Shown: one piece after another, positions 43,965-54,658 of the stretch
How the letters are laid out: every line of letters starts with the position of its first letter
Numbering within the stretch: the stretch's first letter is position 1
Source: Paractinoplanes brasiliensis
Lineage (GTDB): Bacteria > Actinomycetota > Actinomycetes > Mycobacteriales > Micromonosporaceae
Direction of reading: 5' to 3'
Assembly: GCF_004362215.1 (NCBI RefSeq)
Contig: NZ_SNWR01000002.1
Location: forward strand, 310,001-374,000
Length of the DNA: 64,000 nucleotides
Translations under genes and position numbers: made by a program
The notes under the pieces: generated by a model
The model's database searches: none
What the model was told of the DNA's origin: nothing
Seen by the model: only the letters and a program-made list of their open reading frames with translations

Positions 43965-45308
43965 GTGACCTATAACCCGATGTCCCGGCGGAACTTCCTC
44001 GGCCTTGCCGCGGGTGCCGCCGGCGCTGCGGCGCTCGCCGCGTGTGGCAGCGACGGTCCCGAAAGCAGCGGCGGTGGCAGCACCAGCGGTGGTGGAGGCG
44101 GCGGCGCCAGCTACTGGTCGCTCAGCGGCCCGCCCGGCGAGCCGGTTCGCAAGGCCGCGATCAAGCGGTTCAACGACGCGAACCCGAACGCCAAGATCGA
44201 AGAGTTCTACTACCAGAACGACGCCTACAAGCAGAAGATCAAGACGTCGCTCGGCGCGAACCAGGGCCCGACGATGATCTGGGGCTGGGGCGGCGGCGGC
44301 CTCAAGGAGTACGTCGCGGCCAACCAGGTGGAGGACCTGACCGACTGGTTCGGCCAGAACGCCGCGGTCAAGGACAAGATCCTGCCGTCGTCGTTCGGCG
44401 CCGCCACGGTCAACGGCAAGATCTACGCGATGCCGATCGAGACCGTGCAGCCGATCGTGCTGTTCTACAACAAGAAGGTCTTCGACAGGGTCGGCGTGCA
44501 GCCCCCGAAGTCGTGGGGCGAAATCATGGCGCTGGTGCCGAAGTTCAACGACGCCAAGGTCGCACCGTTCTCGCTGGCCGGCCAGTCCCGCTGGACCAAC
44601 ATGATGTGGCTCGAGTTCCTGCTCGACCGCACCGCGGGCTCCGAGGTCTTCGACCGCGTGTTCGCCGGCGAGAAGGACGCGTGGAGCGACCCGGCCGTGC
44701 TCGACATGCTCACCAAGATCCAGGACCTGGTGAAGGCGAACGGCTTCCAGAAGGGCTTCTCGTCCACCGCGGCCGATTCGAACGCCGACCAGGCCCTGCT
44801 CTACACCGGCCGGGCCGCCATGATGCTGCACGGCTCCTGGTCGTACGGCATCCAGACCGCCCAGGGTGGCAACTTCGTCAAGGACGGCGGCCTGGGCTGG
44901 ATGAACTTCCCGCCGGTCGAGGGCGGCAAGGGCGACCCGAGCAACACGGTCGGCAACCCCGGTCAGTACCTCTCGATCTCCTCCAAGGCCTCGGCCGAGG
45001 CCAAGGAGACCGCGAAGAAGTTCTTCTCCACCACGCTGGTCGACGACGCGGAGAAGGAGAACTGGGTCAAGTCCGGCGGTGTGCCGGTGCTGAAGAACAG
45101 CGACAGCCTGTTCCAGGGTGCCGACGCCCAGTTCCTCAAGGACATGGCGGCCATCGCCAACGGCGCCAAGACCTTCGCGCAGTCGTGGGACCAGGCGCTG
45201 AGCCCGACCGCGGCCGAGACCCTGCTCGACAACATCGCGAAGCTGTTCCAGCTGCAGGTCAGCCCGCAGCAGTGGGTCGATGCCATGAACGGAGTCATCG
45301 GCAAGTGA
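43965..45308 (+). CDS. bxlE: Sugar ABC transporter substrate-binding lipoprotein, probable BxlE
   Basis: 447 residues. Tat-type lipoprotein signal: SRRNFLGLAAGAAGAAALAAC with the lipobox cysteine near residue 27, followed by a Gly/Ser-rich tether. The mature part is a CUT1-family extracellular solute-binding protein (FNDANPNAKIEEFYYQNDAY, YNKKVFDRVGVQPPKSWGE, YTGRAAMMLHGSWSYG). GTG at 43965 has GGAG 6 bases upstream. It should capture xylobiose or another xylo-oligosaccharide. The gene is first of bxlEFG and overlaps bxlF as GTGA. Confidence 0.9.
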   Translation: MTYNPMSRRNFLGLAAGAAGAAALAACGSDGPESSGGGSTSGGGGGGASYWSLSGPPGEPVRKAAIKRFNDANPNAKIEEFYYQNDAYKQKIKTSLGANQGPTMIWGWGGGGLKEYVAANQVEDLTDWFGQNAAVKDKILPSSFGAATVNGKIYAMPIETVQPIVLFYNKKVFDRVGVQPPKSWGEIMALVPKFNDAKVAPFSLAGQSRWTNMMWLEFLLDRTAGSEVFDRVFAGEKDAWSDPAVLDMLTKIQDLVKANGFQKGFSSTAADSNADQALLYTGRAAMMLHGSWSYGIQTAQGGNFVKDGGLGWMNFPPVEGGKGDPSNTVGNPGQYLSISSKASAEAKETAKKFFSTTLVDDAEKENWVKSGGVPVLKNSDSLFQGADAQFLKDMAAIANGAKTFAQSWDQALSPTAAETLLDNIAKLFQLQVSPQQWVDAMNGVIGK

Positions 45309-46228
45309 CAACAATCGCTCCGCCCGTCGTACGGACGAAGGAGCCCACCAGGTCCAGCGGCGGGCGGAGCGGTTCCGTCCTTTGGATGGCGCTGCCGGCC
45401 TTCGTGTGGTTCGTGCTGTTCGGCATCGTGCCCCTGCTGGGCGTCGTCGCGCTCAGCTTCACCACCTGGAACGGCATCGGCGAGATCGTGCCGTCCGGCC
45501 TGACCAGCTGGAAGGCCACCCTGCAGGACCCGGGCCTGCCGCACGCGCTGTGGGTCACCTTCCTGATCATGGCGCTGTCCTGGGCCGTGCAGACCCCGAT
45601 GTCGATTCTTCTCGGAGTCTTCCTGGCCACGAGCAAGCGCTACCGCGAGTTCCTGGCGGTGCTGTACTTCATCCCCCTGCTGCTCAGCTCGGCCGCCATC
45701 GCCATCACGTACAAGGCGCTGCTCGACCCGAGCTTCGGCCTCGGCAGCGGCCTGGGTGTGGAGTGGCTCAACCAGGACTGGCTCGGCAACGGCACGCTCG
45801 CCATGGGCGTCCTGATCTTCATCGTGTCGTGGCAGTTCATCCCGTTCCACACGCTGATCTACCAGGGTGCGGTGCGGCAGATCCCGACGAGCATGTACGA
45901 GGCGTCGCAGATCGACGGCGCGGGCCGCGTACGGCAGTTCTTCTCCATCACGCTGCCCCAGCTCAAGTACACGATCATCACCTCGTCCACGCTGATGGTG
46001 GTCGGGTCGCTGACCTTCTTCGACCTCATCTACGTGCTGACCGCCGGCGGCCCCGGTGACGCCACCCGGGCGCTCGCGCTGCTCATGTACCAGCAGGGTT
46101 TCCAGGCCAACCTCATGGGTCCGGCCAGCGCCATCGCCGTGATCCTGGTCCTGGTCGGGCTCGGGTTGTCGTTGCTGCTCCGGCGGCTCGGCGGCCGGGG
46201 CAACGAGAGCCAGCTGGAAGGAGCCTGA
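45305..46228 (+). CDS. bxlF: Sugar ABC transporter permease, probable BxlF
   Basis: 307 residues with six membrane segments (e.g. MALPAFVWFVLFGIVPLLG). The EAA loop is EASQIDGAGRVRQFFSITLP, the MalF/LacF-type contact to the ATPase. GTG at 45305 overlaps the bxlE stop. No ATPase gene is present in this operon, as usual for CUT1 importers that share MsiK. Confidence 0.9.
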   Translation: MTTIAPPVVRTKEPTRSSGGRSGSVLWMALPAFVWFVLFGIVPLLGVVALSFTTWNGIGEIVPSGLTSWKATLQDPGLPHALWVTFLIMALSWAVQTPMSILLGVFLATSKRYREFLAVLYFIPLLLSSAAIAITYKALLDPSFGLGSGLGVEWLNQDWLGNGTLAMGVLIFIVSWQFIPFHTLIYQGAVRQIPTSMYEASQIDGAGRVRQFFSITLPQLKYTIITSSTLMVVGSLTFFDLIYVLTAGGPGDATRALALLMYQQGFQANLMGPASAIAVILVLVGLGLSLLLRRLGGRGNESQLEGA

Positions 46229-46229
46229 G

Positions 46230-47123
46230 GTGGCGACCATCACCAAGCACCGGCCCACGCCGACCGTCTCGGGCACCCACGGCGGCGCCCGCAAGCGTTC
46301 CCGGATCGCCCAGCTCAACTGGCTCGGCGGCAGCCTGAGCTGGATCTGGCTGGTCATCGTGATGCTGCCGATCTACTGGATCGTCATCACGAGCTTCAAG
46401 ACCCAGGACACGTACTTCATCACCAACCCCCTGGCCCCGCCGTCGGACTTCTCGTTCGCCAACTACAAGACGGTGGTCGAGTCCGACGTCGCGCGGTACT
46501 TCATGAACAGCGTGATCGTCACGGCCGGCGCGGTGGTCCCCGCCGTCGTGGTCAGCTTCATGGCGGCGTACGCGATCGTCCGGGGCGTCGGCAGCCGCAC
46601 GCTGCGCCTCATGAACGGCGTGTTCGTGATGGGCCTGGCGATCCCGCTGCAGGCGGTGATCATCCCGGTCTACCTGATCATCATCCGGCTGCAGATGTAC
46701 GACACGCTGGCCGCGATCATCCTGCCGTCGATCGCGTTCGCCATCCCGCTGTCGGTGCTGGTGCTGTCGAACTTCATCCGTGACGTCCCGAAGGAGCTCT
46801 TCGAGTCGATGCGGATGGACGGCGCCAGCGAGTGGGGCACGATGTGGCGCCTGGCGTTCCCGCTGACCCGCCCCGCGCTGGTCACGGTGACGATCTACAA
46901 CGCCCTCGGCATCTGGAACGGCTTCCTGCTTCCGCTGGTGCTCACCCAGAACCCGGACAACCGCACGATCCCGCTCGCACTGGCCGACTTCTCGGGCCAG
47001 TTCGGCGTGAACGTGCCCGCGATCGCCGCGTCGGTCACGCTGACCACGCTGCCGATCGTGCTGCTCTACGCCATCGGGCGCCGCCAGCTACTCAGCGGCC
47101 TGACGGCGGGTTTCAGCAAGTAG
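46230..47123 (+). CDS. bxlG: Sugar ABC transporter permease, probable BxlG
   Basis: 297 residues with six membrane segments (WIWLVIVMLPIYWIVITSF at the start). EAA loop ESMRMDGASEWGTMWRLAFP. GTG at 46230 with AAGGAG inside the end of bxlF. Its last 36 bases overlap the convergent end of bxlR. Confidence 0.9.
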   Translation: MATITKHRPTPTVSGTHGGARKRSRIAQLNWLGGSLSWIWLVIVMLPIYWIVITSFKTQDTYFITNPLAPPSDFSFANYKTVVESDVARYFMNSVIVTAGAVVPAVVVSFMAAYAIVRGVGSRTLRLMNGVFVMGLAIPLQAVIIPVYLIIIRLQMYDTLAAIILPSIAFAIPLSVLVLSNFIRDVPKELFESMRMDGASEWGTMWRLAFPLTRPALVTVTIYNALGIWNGFLLPLVLTQNPDNRTIPLALADFSGQFGVNVPAIAASVTLTTLPIVLLYAIGRRQLLSGLTAGFSK

Positions 47124-48125
47124 GACGGTGCTCTCCCGGATGACCAGCTCGGTCGCGAGCTCCACCCGGGGAGTCTCGATGGGCTCGCCTCGCGACAGTC
47201 GCAAGACCGTACGCGCGGCGAGCCCGCCCATGTCGGCCAGCGGCTGACGAACCGTGGTCAACGGCGGCGACGACCAACGCGCCTCGGGCAGGTCGTCGAA
47301 CCCGACCACGCTCAGATCGTCGGGCACCCGGAAACCGCGCAGGCGGGCCGCCTCATAGACGCCGAGCGCCATCTGGTCGCTCGAGGCGAAGATCGCGGTC
47401 GGCGGGTCGTCACGGTCGAGCAGCCGCTGCGCCGCGGCGAAACCGCCCTCGTGCCGGAAATCGCCCGGCTCGATCAGTTTGCGGTCGACCCGCAGGCCGG
47501 CCGACTCGAGCGCGGCCCGATAACCATCCAGGCGGGCGCGGCTGCAGAGCAGGTTACGCGGACCCTCGATCAGTCCGATGCGCTCGTGACCCAGCGAGAT
47601 CAGATGCTCGGTGGCGCTGCGGCCGCCCGACCAGTTCGTCGCCCCGATCGTGGGCACGTCCGCCGCCGCCCCACCGGCCGGGTCGATGATCACCATCGGC
47701 ACGTTGAGCCGGTGCAGCTCGGTGTAGACGGGTCCGGCCCCGTCCGAGATCACCAGTACCACGCCGTCGGACTGGCGGGAGCGGAGATTTTGCAGCCACT
47801 GACGGGTCGACGCGGTGCGCCGGTGCACGGCCGAGATCACCGTGCCGACACCAGCCGCGTGCGTGACCTCCTCGACGCCGCGGATCAGCTCGACCGCCCA
47901 GGGGCTGTCCAGGTCGTGGAACACCAGGTCGATCAGGCCGGCACGCAGCGGCTGGCGAGAGTTACGAGGCCGGTAGTCGTGCTCGCGCAACAGGTGCTCG
48001 ATGCGGTCCCGCGTCTCCGGTGACACATCGGTGCGCCCATTGAGCACGCGCGACACCGTGGGCACGGACACGCCGGCAGCCTCGGCGATGGTCGCGATAG
48101 TGACCCGTCTTCCGTCCGCGGCCAT
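47088..48125 (-). CDS. bxlR: LacI-family regulator, probable BxlR
   Basis: 345 residues. HTH TIATIAEAAGVSVPTVSRVL at residues 9-28, then a sugar-sensing domain (PMVIIDPAGGAAADVPTIG, AIFASSDQMALGVYEAA, LSVVGFDDLPEARWSSPPLTT). Start ATG 48125 after GAGGAGAG. A perfect palindrome CGAAACTTTCG sits 31 bases upstream and recurs at bxlA and, slightly changed, at bxlE and the GH115 operon, so BxlR probably represses itself and these genes until xylobiose is present. The gene is convergent with bxlG and overlaps it by 36 bases. Confidence 0.88.
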   Translation of the reverse strand: MAADGRRVTIATIAEAAGVSVPTVSRVLNGRTDVSPETRDRIEHLLREHDYRPRNSRQPLRAGLIDLVFHDLDSPWAVELIRGVEEVTHAAGVGTVISAVHRRTASTRQWLQNLRSRQSDGVVLVISDGAGPVYTELHRLNVPMVIIDPAGGAAADVPTIGATNWSGGRSATEHLISLGHERIGLIEGPRNLLCSRARLDGYRAALESAGLRVDRKLIEPGDFRHEGGFAAAQRLLDRDDPPTAIFASSDQMALGVYEAARLRGFRVPDDLSVVGFDDLPEARWSSPPLTTVRQPLADMGGLAARTVLRLSRGEPIETPRVELATELVIRESTVLLAETRRQAAE

Positions 48126-48155
48126 TCGTCTCTCCTCGCTCGCCACACCCCGTAC

Positions 48156-48166
48156 CGAAACTTTCG
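48156..48166. promoter_or_regulatory. BxlR-like operator, perfect palindrome
   Basis: CGAAACTTTCG is fully symmetric around its central C and lies in the bxlR leader. It resembles the GAAA-C/G-TTTC palindromes reported for xylan genes in Streptomyces (from memory of the literature). Confidence 0.7.
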
Positions 48167-48257
48167 TGCGGGAGTTCCGGAAGTATTGCACATTCCCCGA
48201 CCGATAAGGACACGTGCACACGTCTGACTTCGTCGAGTGCTGGGTAAGGCGTCTCGC

Positions 48258-50168
48258 ATGCCACTGGTCGCCGGTCGTTACCGCCTGGAAGAGAGCCTGG
48301 GCGAGGGCGGAATGGGTAAGGTCTGGCGGGCCCGGGACGTGGTGCTGGACCGCGACGTCGCGGTCAAGGAGATCCTCCTCCCGGACGAGCTGGGACAGGC
48401 CCAGCGCCGCACGCTGCGCGAGGCCCGCGCGGCGGCCCGGCTCGGCCACCCCAACGTCGTGCAGATCTTTGACGTCTTCGAGGTGGACGGGCGGACGTGG
48501 ATCGTCATGGAGTACGTCCCGTCCCGCTCGCTGCAGGAGGTGCTGCGCGCCGACGGCCCGATGGACCCGCGCCGCGCCGCCCGCATCGGCCTCGACCTGC
48601 TGTCGGCCCTGCGCGCGGCCCATGCCGCGGGCGTCGACCACCGCGACGTGAAACCGGCCAACGTGCTGCTCGCCGACGACGGCCGCGTGCTGCTCACCGA
48701 CTTCGGCATCGCCACCATCGAGGGTGACAGCCTGATCAGCAGCTCCGACATGCTGCTGGGCTCACCGGAATACATGTCACCCGAGCGGGCCAAGTACGGC
48801 ACGGCCGGGCTGGCCGCCGACCTGTGGTCCCTGGGCGCGACCCTGTACGCCGCTGTCGAGGGCCAGTCGCCGTTCCGCCGGGGCAACGCGCTCGCCACGC
48901 TGACCGCCCTGGCCGCCGACGAGCCCGACCCGCCGGTACAGGCCGGCCCGCTGGAGCCGCTGCTGCTCGGCCTGCTCCGAAAGGATCCCGCTCTGCGCCT
49001 CGACGCGGCGGCGGTGGAACACCAGCTGCGTGCGGCCGTCGCCGGAGCCTATGGTCACGCCCTGGTTCCCGTACGGGACAGCGCCACCACCACGAGCGAG
49101 GTGCCCCCGCCGCCCGGGGCCGACGCGGCGCCCGCCCCAGCCCCGGTCCCCGCGGACAACGCCGCGCCCGGCCCGGCAACCGCGGATGACGCCCCGGACC
49201 GCACGGTCCCAGCCGATGACGCCCCGGAGGGCATGGCCCCTGCGTCCGCGGCCACCCCGCCCTCTGCCGATCAAGAGGCTTCCGCCGGCCCGGCCCGTTC
49301 GGCGTCGATCCCGCTCATCCCCGTGCAGCGGTCCGCGCCGCCACCAGCGGTGCCGCCTCCGGCTGCGCCTTCTCGGATTCCGGACGCGCCCGTGGCCGTT
49401 CCCGCTGATCCGGTGGCCGTCAGCGGTGGTGCTCGGGCAGCGGCCGTTTCCGGTGCTCGCCCGGCGGCAGCGCGGCGCTGGATCGTGGCGGGATCGGCCG
49501 TGGCCGCCGTCCTGGTGGCCGCCGTCATCTGGGCCGTGACCCGCTCCGACGCCGGCGGCACCCCCCAAGGCTCCGGCGCCCCCGCCATGACCAACTCGAC
49601 GCAAGCCGCCGCCCCCGGCGAACCGCAGGCGTCCTCCACACCGTCGTCCGCCCCCACCGCCACCGGCCCGCAGTCCTCGCCGCCGGCCAACGCGGCCCCG
49701 CCCGACGACGCGTCCAGCGGCAAGGACCTGCCCACGCTCCCGGACGGCTGGCGCGATTACCGGGACAGCACCGGTTTCGCCGTCTACGTCCCCGAGGGCT
49801 GGACCCGGACGCGGGAGAAGGGAATGGTCTACTTCCGCCAGGGCTCCCAGGTGCTCGGCATCGACCAGACCAAGAAGCCGGCCCCCGACCCGGTCGCCGA
49901 CTGGCGCGGCAAGGCCGAGTACAGGGTTTCCATCGGCGACTTCCCGTCCTACCGCGAGATCCACATCAAAGAGGTCGACTACTTCGACAAGGCGGCCGAC
50001 TGGGAGTTCACGTTCACCCGCAACGGCGTCCGCCAGCACGTCAACAACCGCGGCCTCATCACGTCACCCAACCAGGCGTACGGCATCTACTGGCAGACCC
50101 GCGACGCCGACTGGACCCGCCACCGCGACGACCTCCAACTGGTCTTCGACAGCTTCCGCCCGGCCTAG
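48258..50168 (+). CDS. Membrane Ser/Thr protein kinase (PknB-like)
   Basis: 636 residues. Kinase domain at about 1-260: glycine loop LGEGGMGKVW, VAVKEI with the ATP lysine, catalytic HRDVKPANVLL, DFG, and GSPEYMSPE. A long Pro/Ala-rich linker leads to one membrane helix (WIVAGSAVAAVLVAAVIWAV, about residue 413-432). The extracellular part (about 490-636) is a compact domain GWRDYRDSTGFAVYVPEGWT... without PASTA repeats, probably a ligand sensor. ATG at 48258 precedes the kinase; GTG at 48237 is possible. Confidence 0.92.
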   Translation: MPLVAGRYRLEESLGEGGMGKVWRARDVVLDRDVAVKEILLPDELGQAQRRTLREARAAARLGHPNVVQIFDVFEVDGRTWIVMEYVPSRSLQEVLRADGPMDPRRAARIGLDLLSALRAAHAAGVDHRDVKPANVLLADDGRVLLTDFGIATIEGDSLISSSDMLLGSPEYMSPERAKYGTAGLAADLWSLGATLYAAVEGQSPFRRGNALATLTALAADEPDPPVQAGPLEPLLLGLLRKDPALRLDAAAVEHQLRAAVAGAYGHALVPVRDSATTTSEVPPPPGADAAPAPAPVPADNAAPGPATADDAPDRTVPADDAPEGMAPASAATPPSADQEASAGPARSASIPLIPVQRSAPPPAVPPPAAPSRIPDAPVAVPADPVAVSGGARAAAVSGARPAAARRWIVAGSAVAAVLVAAVIWAVTRSDAGGTPQGSGAPAMTNSTQAAAPGEPQASSTPSSAPTATGPQSSPPANAAPPDDASSGKDLPTLPDGWRDYRDSTGFAVYVPEGWTRTREKGMVYFRQGSQVLGIDQTKKPAPDPVADWRGKAEYRVSIGDFPSYREIHIKEVDYFDKAADWEFTFTRNGVRQHVNNRGLITSPNQAYGIYWQTRDADWTRHRDDLQLVFDSFRPA

Positions 50169-50301
50169 AAGCCGACGGCGGGAGGCGGAGCTGGACACGG
50201 TGGCGTCGGGGAGGCAGCGAAGTGAGGGGCGGCGGCCGGAAAGTTTGTGACAGTACGTTCGCGGCATTGTTCGGGTCGGAGGTGTTACGTAATCTCCGGA
50301 C

Positions 50302-51789
<1,488 letters not shown>

Positions 51790-51883
51790 GTACCGGATCC
51801 ACCCGGGCTGACACAGGATTGCGTGGCCTCGATGGAGGATTGGCGCCGATTCCGTTTCGGGCTTGGAAAATAGTTTCGGATTC

Positions 51884-51914
51884 CCTTGTCTTCAGACGTT
51901 TGTTTGTGACAAGG
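51884..51914. promoter_or_regulatory. Inverted repeat upstream of the polyamine operon
   Basis: CCTTGTC (51884-51890) and GACAAGG (51908-51914) are perfect 7-base arms separated by 17 bases, about 55 bases before the first start codon. It is a candidate operator; no local regulator gene is assigned to it. Confidence 0.45.
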
Positions 51915-51970
51915 TCTCGCAGTCGTTTGTGTGGGAGCTTTCACAAGCCTTCTACCGGAGGTCCTATTCC

Positions 51971-53407
51971 GTGAGCGCCGCGCTGCCCGTTCTGCGCAAC
52001 TTTGTCGGTGGCGAACACGCCGAAACCGCAGAGGGGACCACCTCGCCGGTCATCGACCCGAGCACGGGGGAGGCGTACGCGCTGGCGCCGGTCTCGACAG
52101 GGCGGGATGTGGATGCGGCGATGGCCGCGGCGGCAACCGGCTTCGAGGTGTGGCGGGACGCGACCCCGGCCGAGCGGCAGCGGGCGCTGTTGCGGATAGC
52201 CGACGCGGTCGAGGCGAGGGCTGACGAGATCATCGCGGCCGAGTGCCGGAACACCGGCAAACCGGTCGAGGCGACCCGGGCCGAGGAGATGGGGCCGCTC
52301 CTCGACGAGCTGCGCTTCTTCGCGGGCGCGGCGCGCGTCCTGGAAGGCAGGTCGGCGGGGGAGTACCTGCGCGACCACACGTCGTACGTGCGGCGCGAGC
52401 CGATCGGCGTGTGCGCGCAGATCACCCCGTGGAACTACCCGATGGTCATGGCGGTCTGGAAGTTCGCCCCGGCGGTCGCGGCCGGCAACGCTGTGGTGCT
52501 CAAGCCGTCGGACACCACCCCGGTGACCACCCTGCTGCTGGCCGAGATCGCCGCCGAGTTCCTGCCGCCGGGCGTGCTCAACGTGGTCTGCGGCGACCGG
52601 GACACCGGCCGGGCCGTGGTCGCCCATCCGGCGCCGCAACTGGTCTCGATCACCGGCTCGACCCGGGCCGGCATGGAGGTCGCGGTCTCGGCCGCCGCCG
52701 ACCTCAAGCGGGCCCACCTCGAGCTGGGCGGCAAGGCGCCGGTCATCGTGTTCGACGACGCCGACGTGGCGGCCACCGCCCAGGCGATCGCCGGGGCCGG
52801 TTACTTCAACGCGGGGCAGGACTGCACGGCGGCCACTCGGGTGCTGGTGCACGGCCGGGTCGCCGCCGACTTCACCGACGCGCTGGCCGAGGCCGCCCGC
52901 GACACCAGGGTCGGCGCGCCGTCGGACACCGAGGCGTTCTTCGGCCCGGTCAACAACGCGAATCAGCTGGCGCGGGTGCAGGGCTTCCTCGACCGTACGC
53001 CGGATCATGCGAGCATCGTGACCGGCGGCAAGCGGATCGGCGAGCGTGGCTATTTCCTCGAGCCGACGGTCGTGGCCGGGCTCCGCCAGCGCGACGAGAT
53101 GATCCAGGACGAGGTGTTCGGGCCGGTCATCACGGTGCAGTCGTTCGACGACGAGGACGCCGCAGTCCGCTGGGCCAACGACGTCCGGTTCGGACTGAGC
53201 GCCAGCGTGTGGACGCAGAACCACGGTCGTGCGATGCGGGTGTCGCGCCGGCTCGACTTCGGCGCCGTCTGGATCAACACGCACCTTCCGTTCGTGTCCG
53301 AGATGCCGCACGGCGGGTTCGGCCACTCCGGCTACGGCAAGGACCTTTCGATGTACGGGTTCGAGGAGTACACCCGGATCAAGCACGTGATGAGCTACCT
53401 CGGCTGA
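51971..53407 (+). CDS. Aminoaldehyde dehydrogenase (gamma-aminobutyraldehyde type)
   Basis: 478 residues, classical NAD-dependent ALDH. PWNYPMVMAVWKFAPA, KPSDTTP, general-base Glu251 in LELGGKAP, catalytic Cys285 in NAGQDCTAA. Closest in style to PatD/PuuC enzymes that oxidise 4-aminobutyraldehyde to GABA, which fits the polyamine transporter and GABA aminotransferase downstream. GTG at 51971 with GGAGGT 9 bases upstream is preferred over an in-frame ATG at 51863 that lies before the operator repeat. The stop is embedded in 18-base repeats. Confidence 0.88.
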   Translation: MSAALPVLRNFVGGEHAETAEGTTSPVIDPSTGEAYALAPVSTGRDVDAAMAAAATGFEVWRDATPAERQRALLRIADAVEARADEIIAAECRNTGKPVEATRAEEMGPLLDELRFFAGAARVLEGRSAGEYLRDHTSYVRREPIGVCAQITPWNYPMVMAVWKFAPAVAAGNAVVLKPSDTTPVTTLLLAEIAAEFLPPGVLNVVCGDRDTGRAVVAHPAPQLVSITGSTRAGMEVAVSAAADLKRAHLELGGKAPVIVFDDADVAATAQAIAGAGYFNAGQDCTAATRVLVHGRVAADFTDALAEAARDTRVGAPSDTEAFFGPVNNANQLARVQGFLDRTPDHASIVTGGKRIGERGYFLEPTVVAGLRQRDEMIQDEVFGPVITVQSFDDEDAAVRWANDVRFGLSASVWTQNHGRAMRVSRRLDFGAVWINTHLPFVSEMPHGGFGHSGYGKDLSMYGFEEYTRIKHVMSYLG

Positions 53408-53492
53408 CCGCCCGGAAGAGGCTGACCGCCCGGAAGAGGCTGACCGCCCGGAAGAAGCCGATCGACCCGAAGAAGCCGACCGCCCCGAAAAC
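53403..53492 (+). repeat. Five 18-base tandem repeats starting at a stop codon
   Basis: The unit GCTGACCGCCCGGAAGAG is present three times nearly perfectly (53403-53456), then twice degenerately (53457-53492). The first three copies carry TGA in the same frame as the aldehyde dehydrogenase stop. Together they fill the gap before the transporter ATPase gene. Confidence 0.88.
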
Positions 53493-53503
53493 AGAGGAAC
53501 GCC

Positions 53504-54658
53504 ATGACCACCCCTCAGAACAGCGCCGTACGCGCCCGGTCGGCGGCCACCGGTGACACGCCCGCGATCGAGTTCGTCGGCGTGAACAAGAATTACCTGT
53601 CGCACGGCGAGACGGTGCCCGCCGTCAAACGGACCGACCTGGCGATCGCTCAGGGGGAGTTCTTCTCGCTGCTGGGCCCGTCGGGGTGCGGCAAGACCAC
53701 GACGATGCGCATGATCGCGGGCTTCGAGGAGCCGACCGCGGGCAAGGTGCTGCTGGACGGTCAGGACGTCACCGGCGTGGCCGCCAACAAGCGCGACGTC
53801 AACATGGTGTTCCAGTCGTACGCCCTCTTCCCGCACCTGAACACGTACCAGAATGTCGCCTTCGGCCTGGAGCGCAAGAAGGTCGCCAAGAGCGAGATCG
53901 GCCGCCGGGTGGCCGAGATCCTCGAGATCGTGTCGCTGACCGGGATGGAGAAGCGCTCGCCCCGCGAGATGTCGGGCGGCCAGCAGCAGCGGGTCGCGCT
54001 GGCCCGGGCGCTGGTCAACCGGCCGCGGGCGCTGCTGCTGGACGAGCCGCTGGGCGCGCTCGACCTCAAGCTGCGCCAGCAGATGCAGATCGAGCTCAAG
54101 CGCATCCAACGTGAGGTCGGCATCACCTTCGTCTACGTCACCCACGACCAGGGCGAGGCGCTGACCATGTCGGACCGGATCGCGGTCATGAACGCGGGCG
54201 TGATCGAGCAGCTGGGCTCGCCGCGCGAGATCTACGAGCGGCCCGCGAGCCGGTTCGTGGCCGGCTTCATCGGCACCTCGAACATCGTGGACGGACACGT
54301 CGAGCGGGTCGAGGGCGGGCTGGCCCTGCTCAGCTACACCGCCCAGGACAGGGTGGTGGTGCCGGCCGGGCCGTCGACGCGTACGGGGGACAAGCTGGAG
54401 GTGTCGATCCGCCCCGAAAAGATCGACTTGCACCGGGGTGTTCCGCCGGTCACCGCCACGGGCGGCAGCGTGCTCTCGGGCACCGTGACCGAAGTGGTTT
54501 ATCACGGAACCTCAACGAATTACACCGTGGCGACCGCGGCCGGCGCGGATTTCACCGTCTTCGATCAGAATGCGTCGAACGCCGAAGATCTCGCGGTCCG
54601 CGGCGATCGTGTCTACCTCACCTGGGCCCCCCAGCACTCATATCCGATCGGAGTCTGA
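53504..54658 (+). CDS. Polyamine-type ABC transporter ATPase (PotA-like)
   Basis: 384 residues. Walker A GPSGCGKTT, Q-loop MVFQSYALFPHL, signature MSGGQQQRVALARAL, Walker B ALLLDEPLGALD, switch VTHDQ, and a C-terminal TOBE regulatory domain (LEVSIRPEKIDL). The layout is that of PotA/FbpC-like importers. ATG at 53504 after AGAGGAA. Downstream genes abut it without gap. Spermidine/putrescine is the likely cargo by context. Confidence 0.9.
   Translation: MTTPQNSAVRARSAATGDTPAIEFVGVNKNYLSHGETVPAVKRTDLAIAQGEFFSLLGPSGCGKTTTMRMIAGFEEPTAGKVLLDGQDVTGVAANKRDVNMVFQSYALFPHLNTYQNVAFGLERKKVAKSEIGRRVAEILEIVSLTGMEKRSPREMSGGQQQRVALARALVNRPRALLLDEPLGALDLKLRQQMQIELKRIQREVGITFVYVTHDQGEALTMSDRIAVMNAGVIEQLGSPREIYERPASRFVAGFIGTSNIVDGHVERVEGGLALLSYTAQDRVVVPAGPSTRTGDKLEVSIRPEKIDLHRGVPPVTATGGSVLSGTVTEVVYHGTSTNYTVATAAGADFTVFDQNASNAEDLAVRGDRVYLTWAPQHSYPIGV

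Noticed and set aside
53403..53492. Possible CRISPR array
   Set aside because: The 18-base units are directly adjacent with no spacers, and no cas gene is present in the window.
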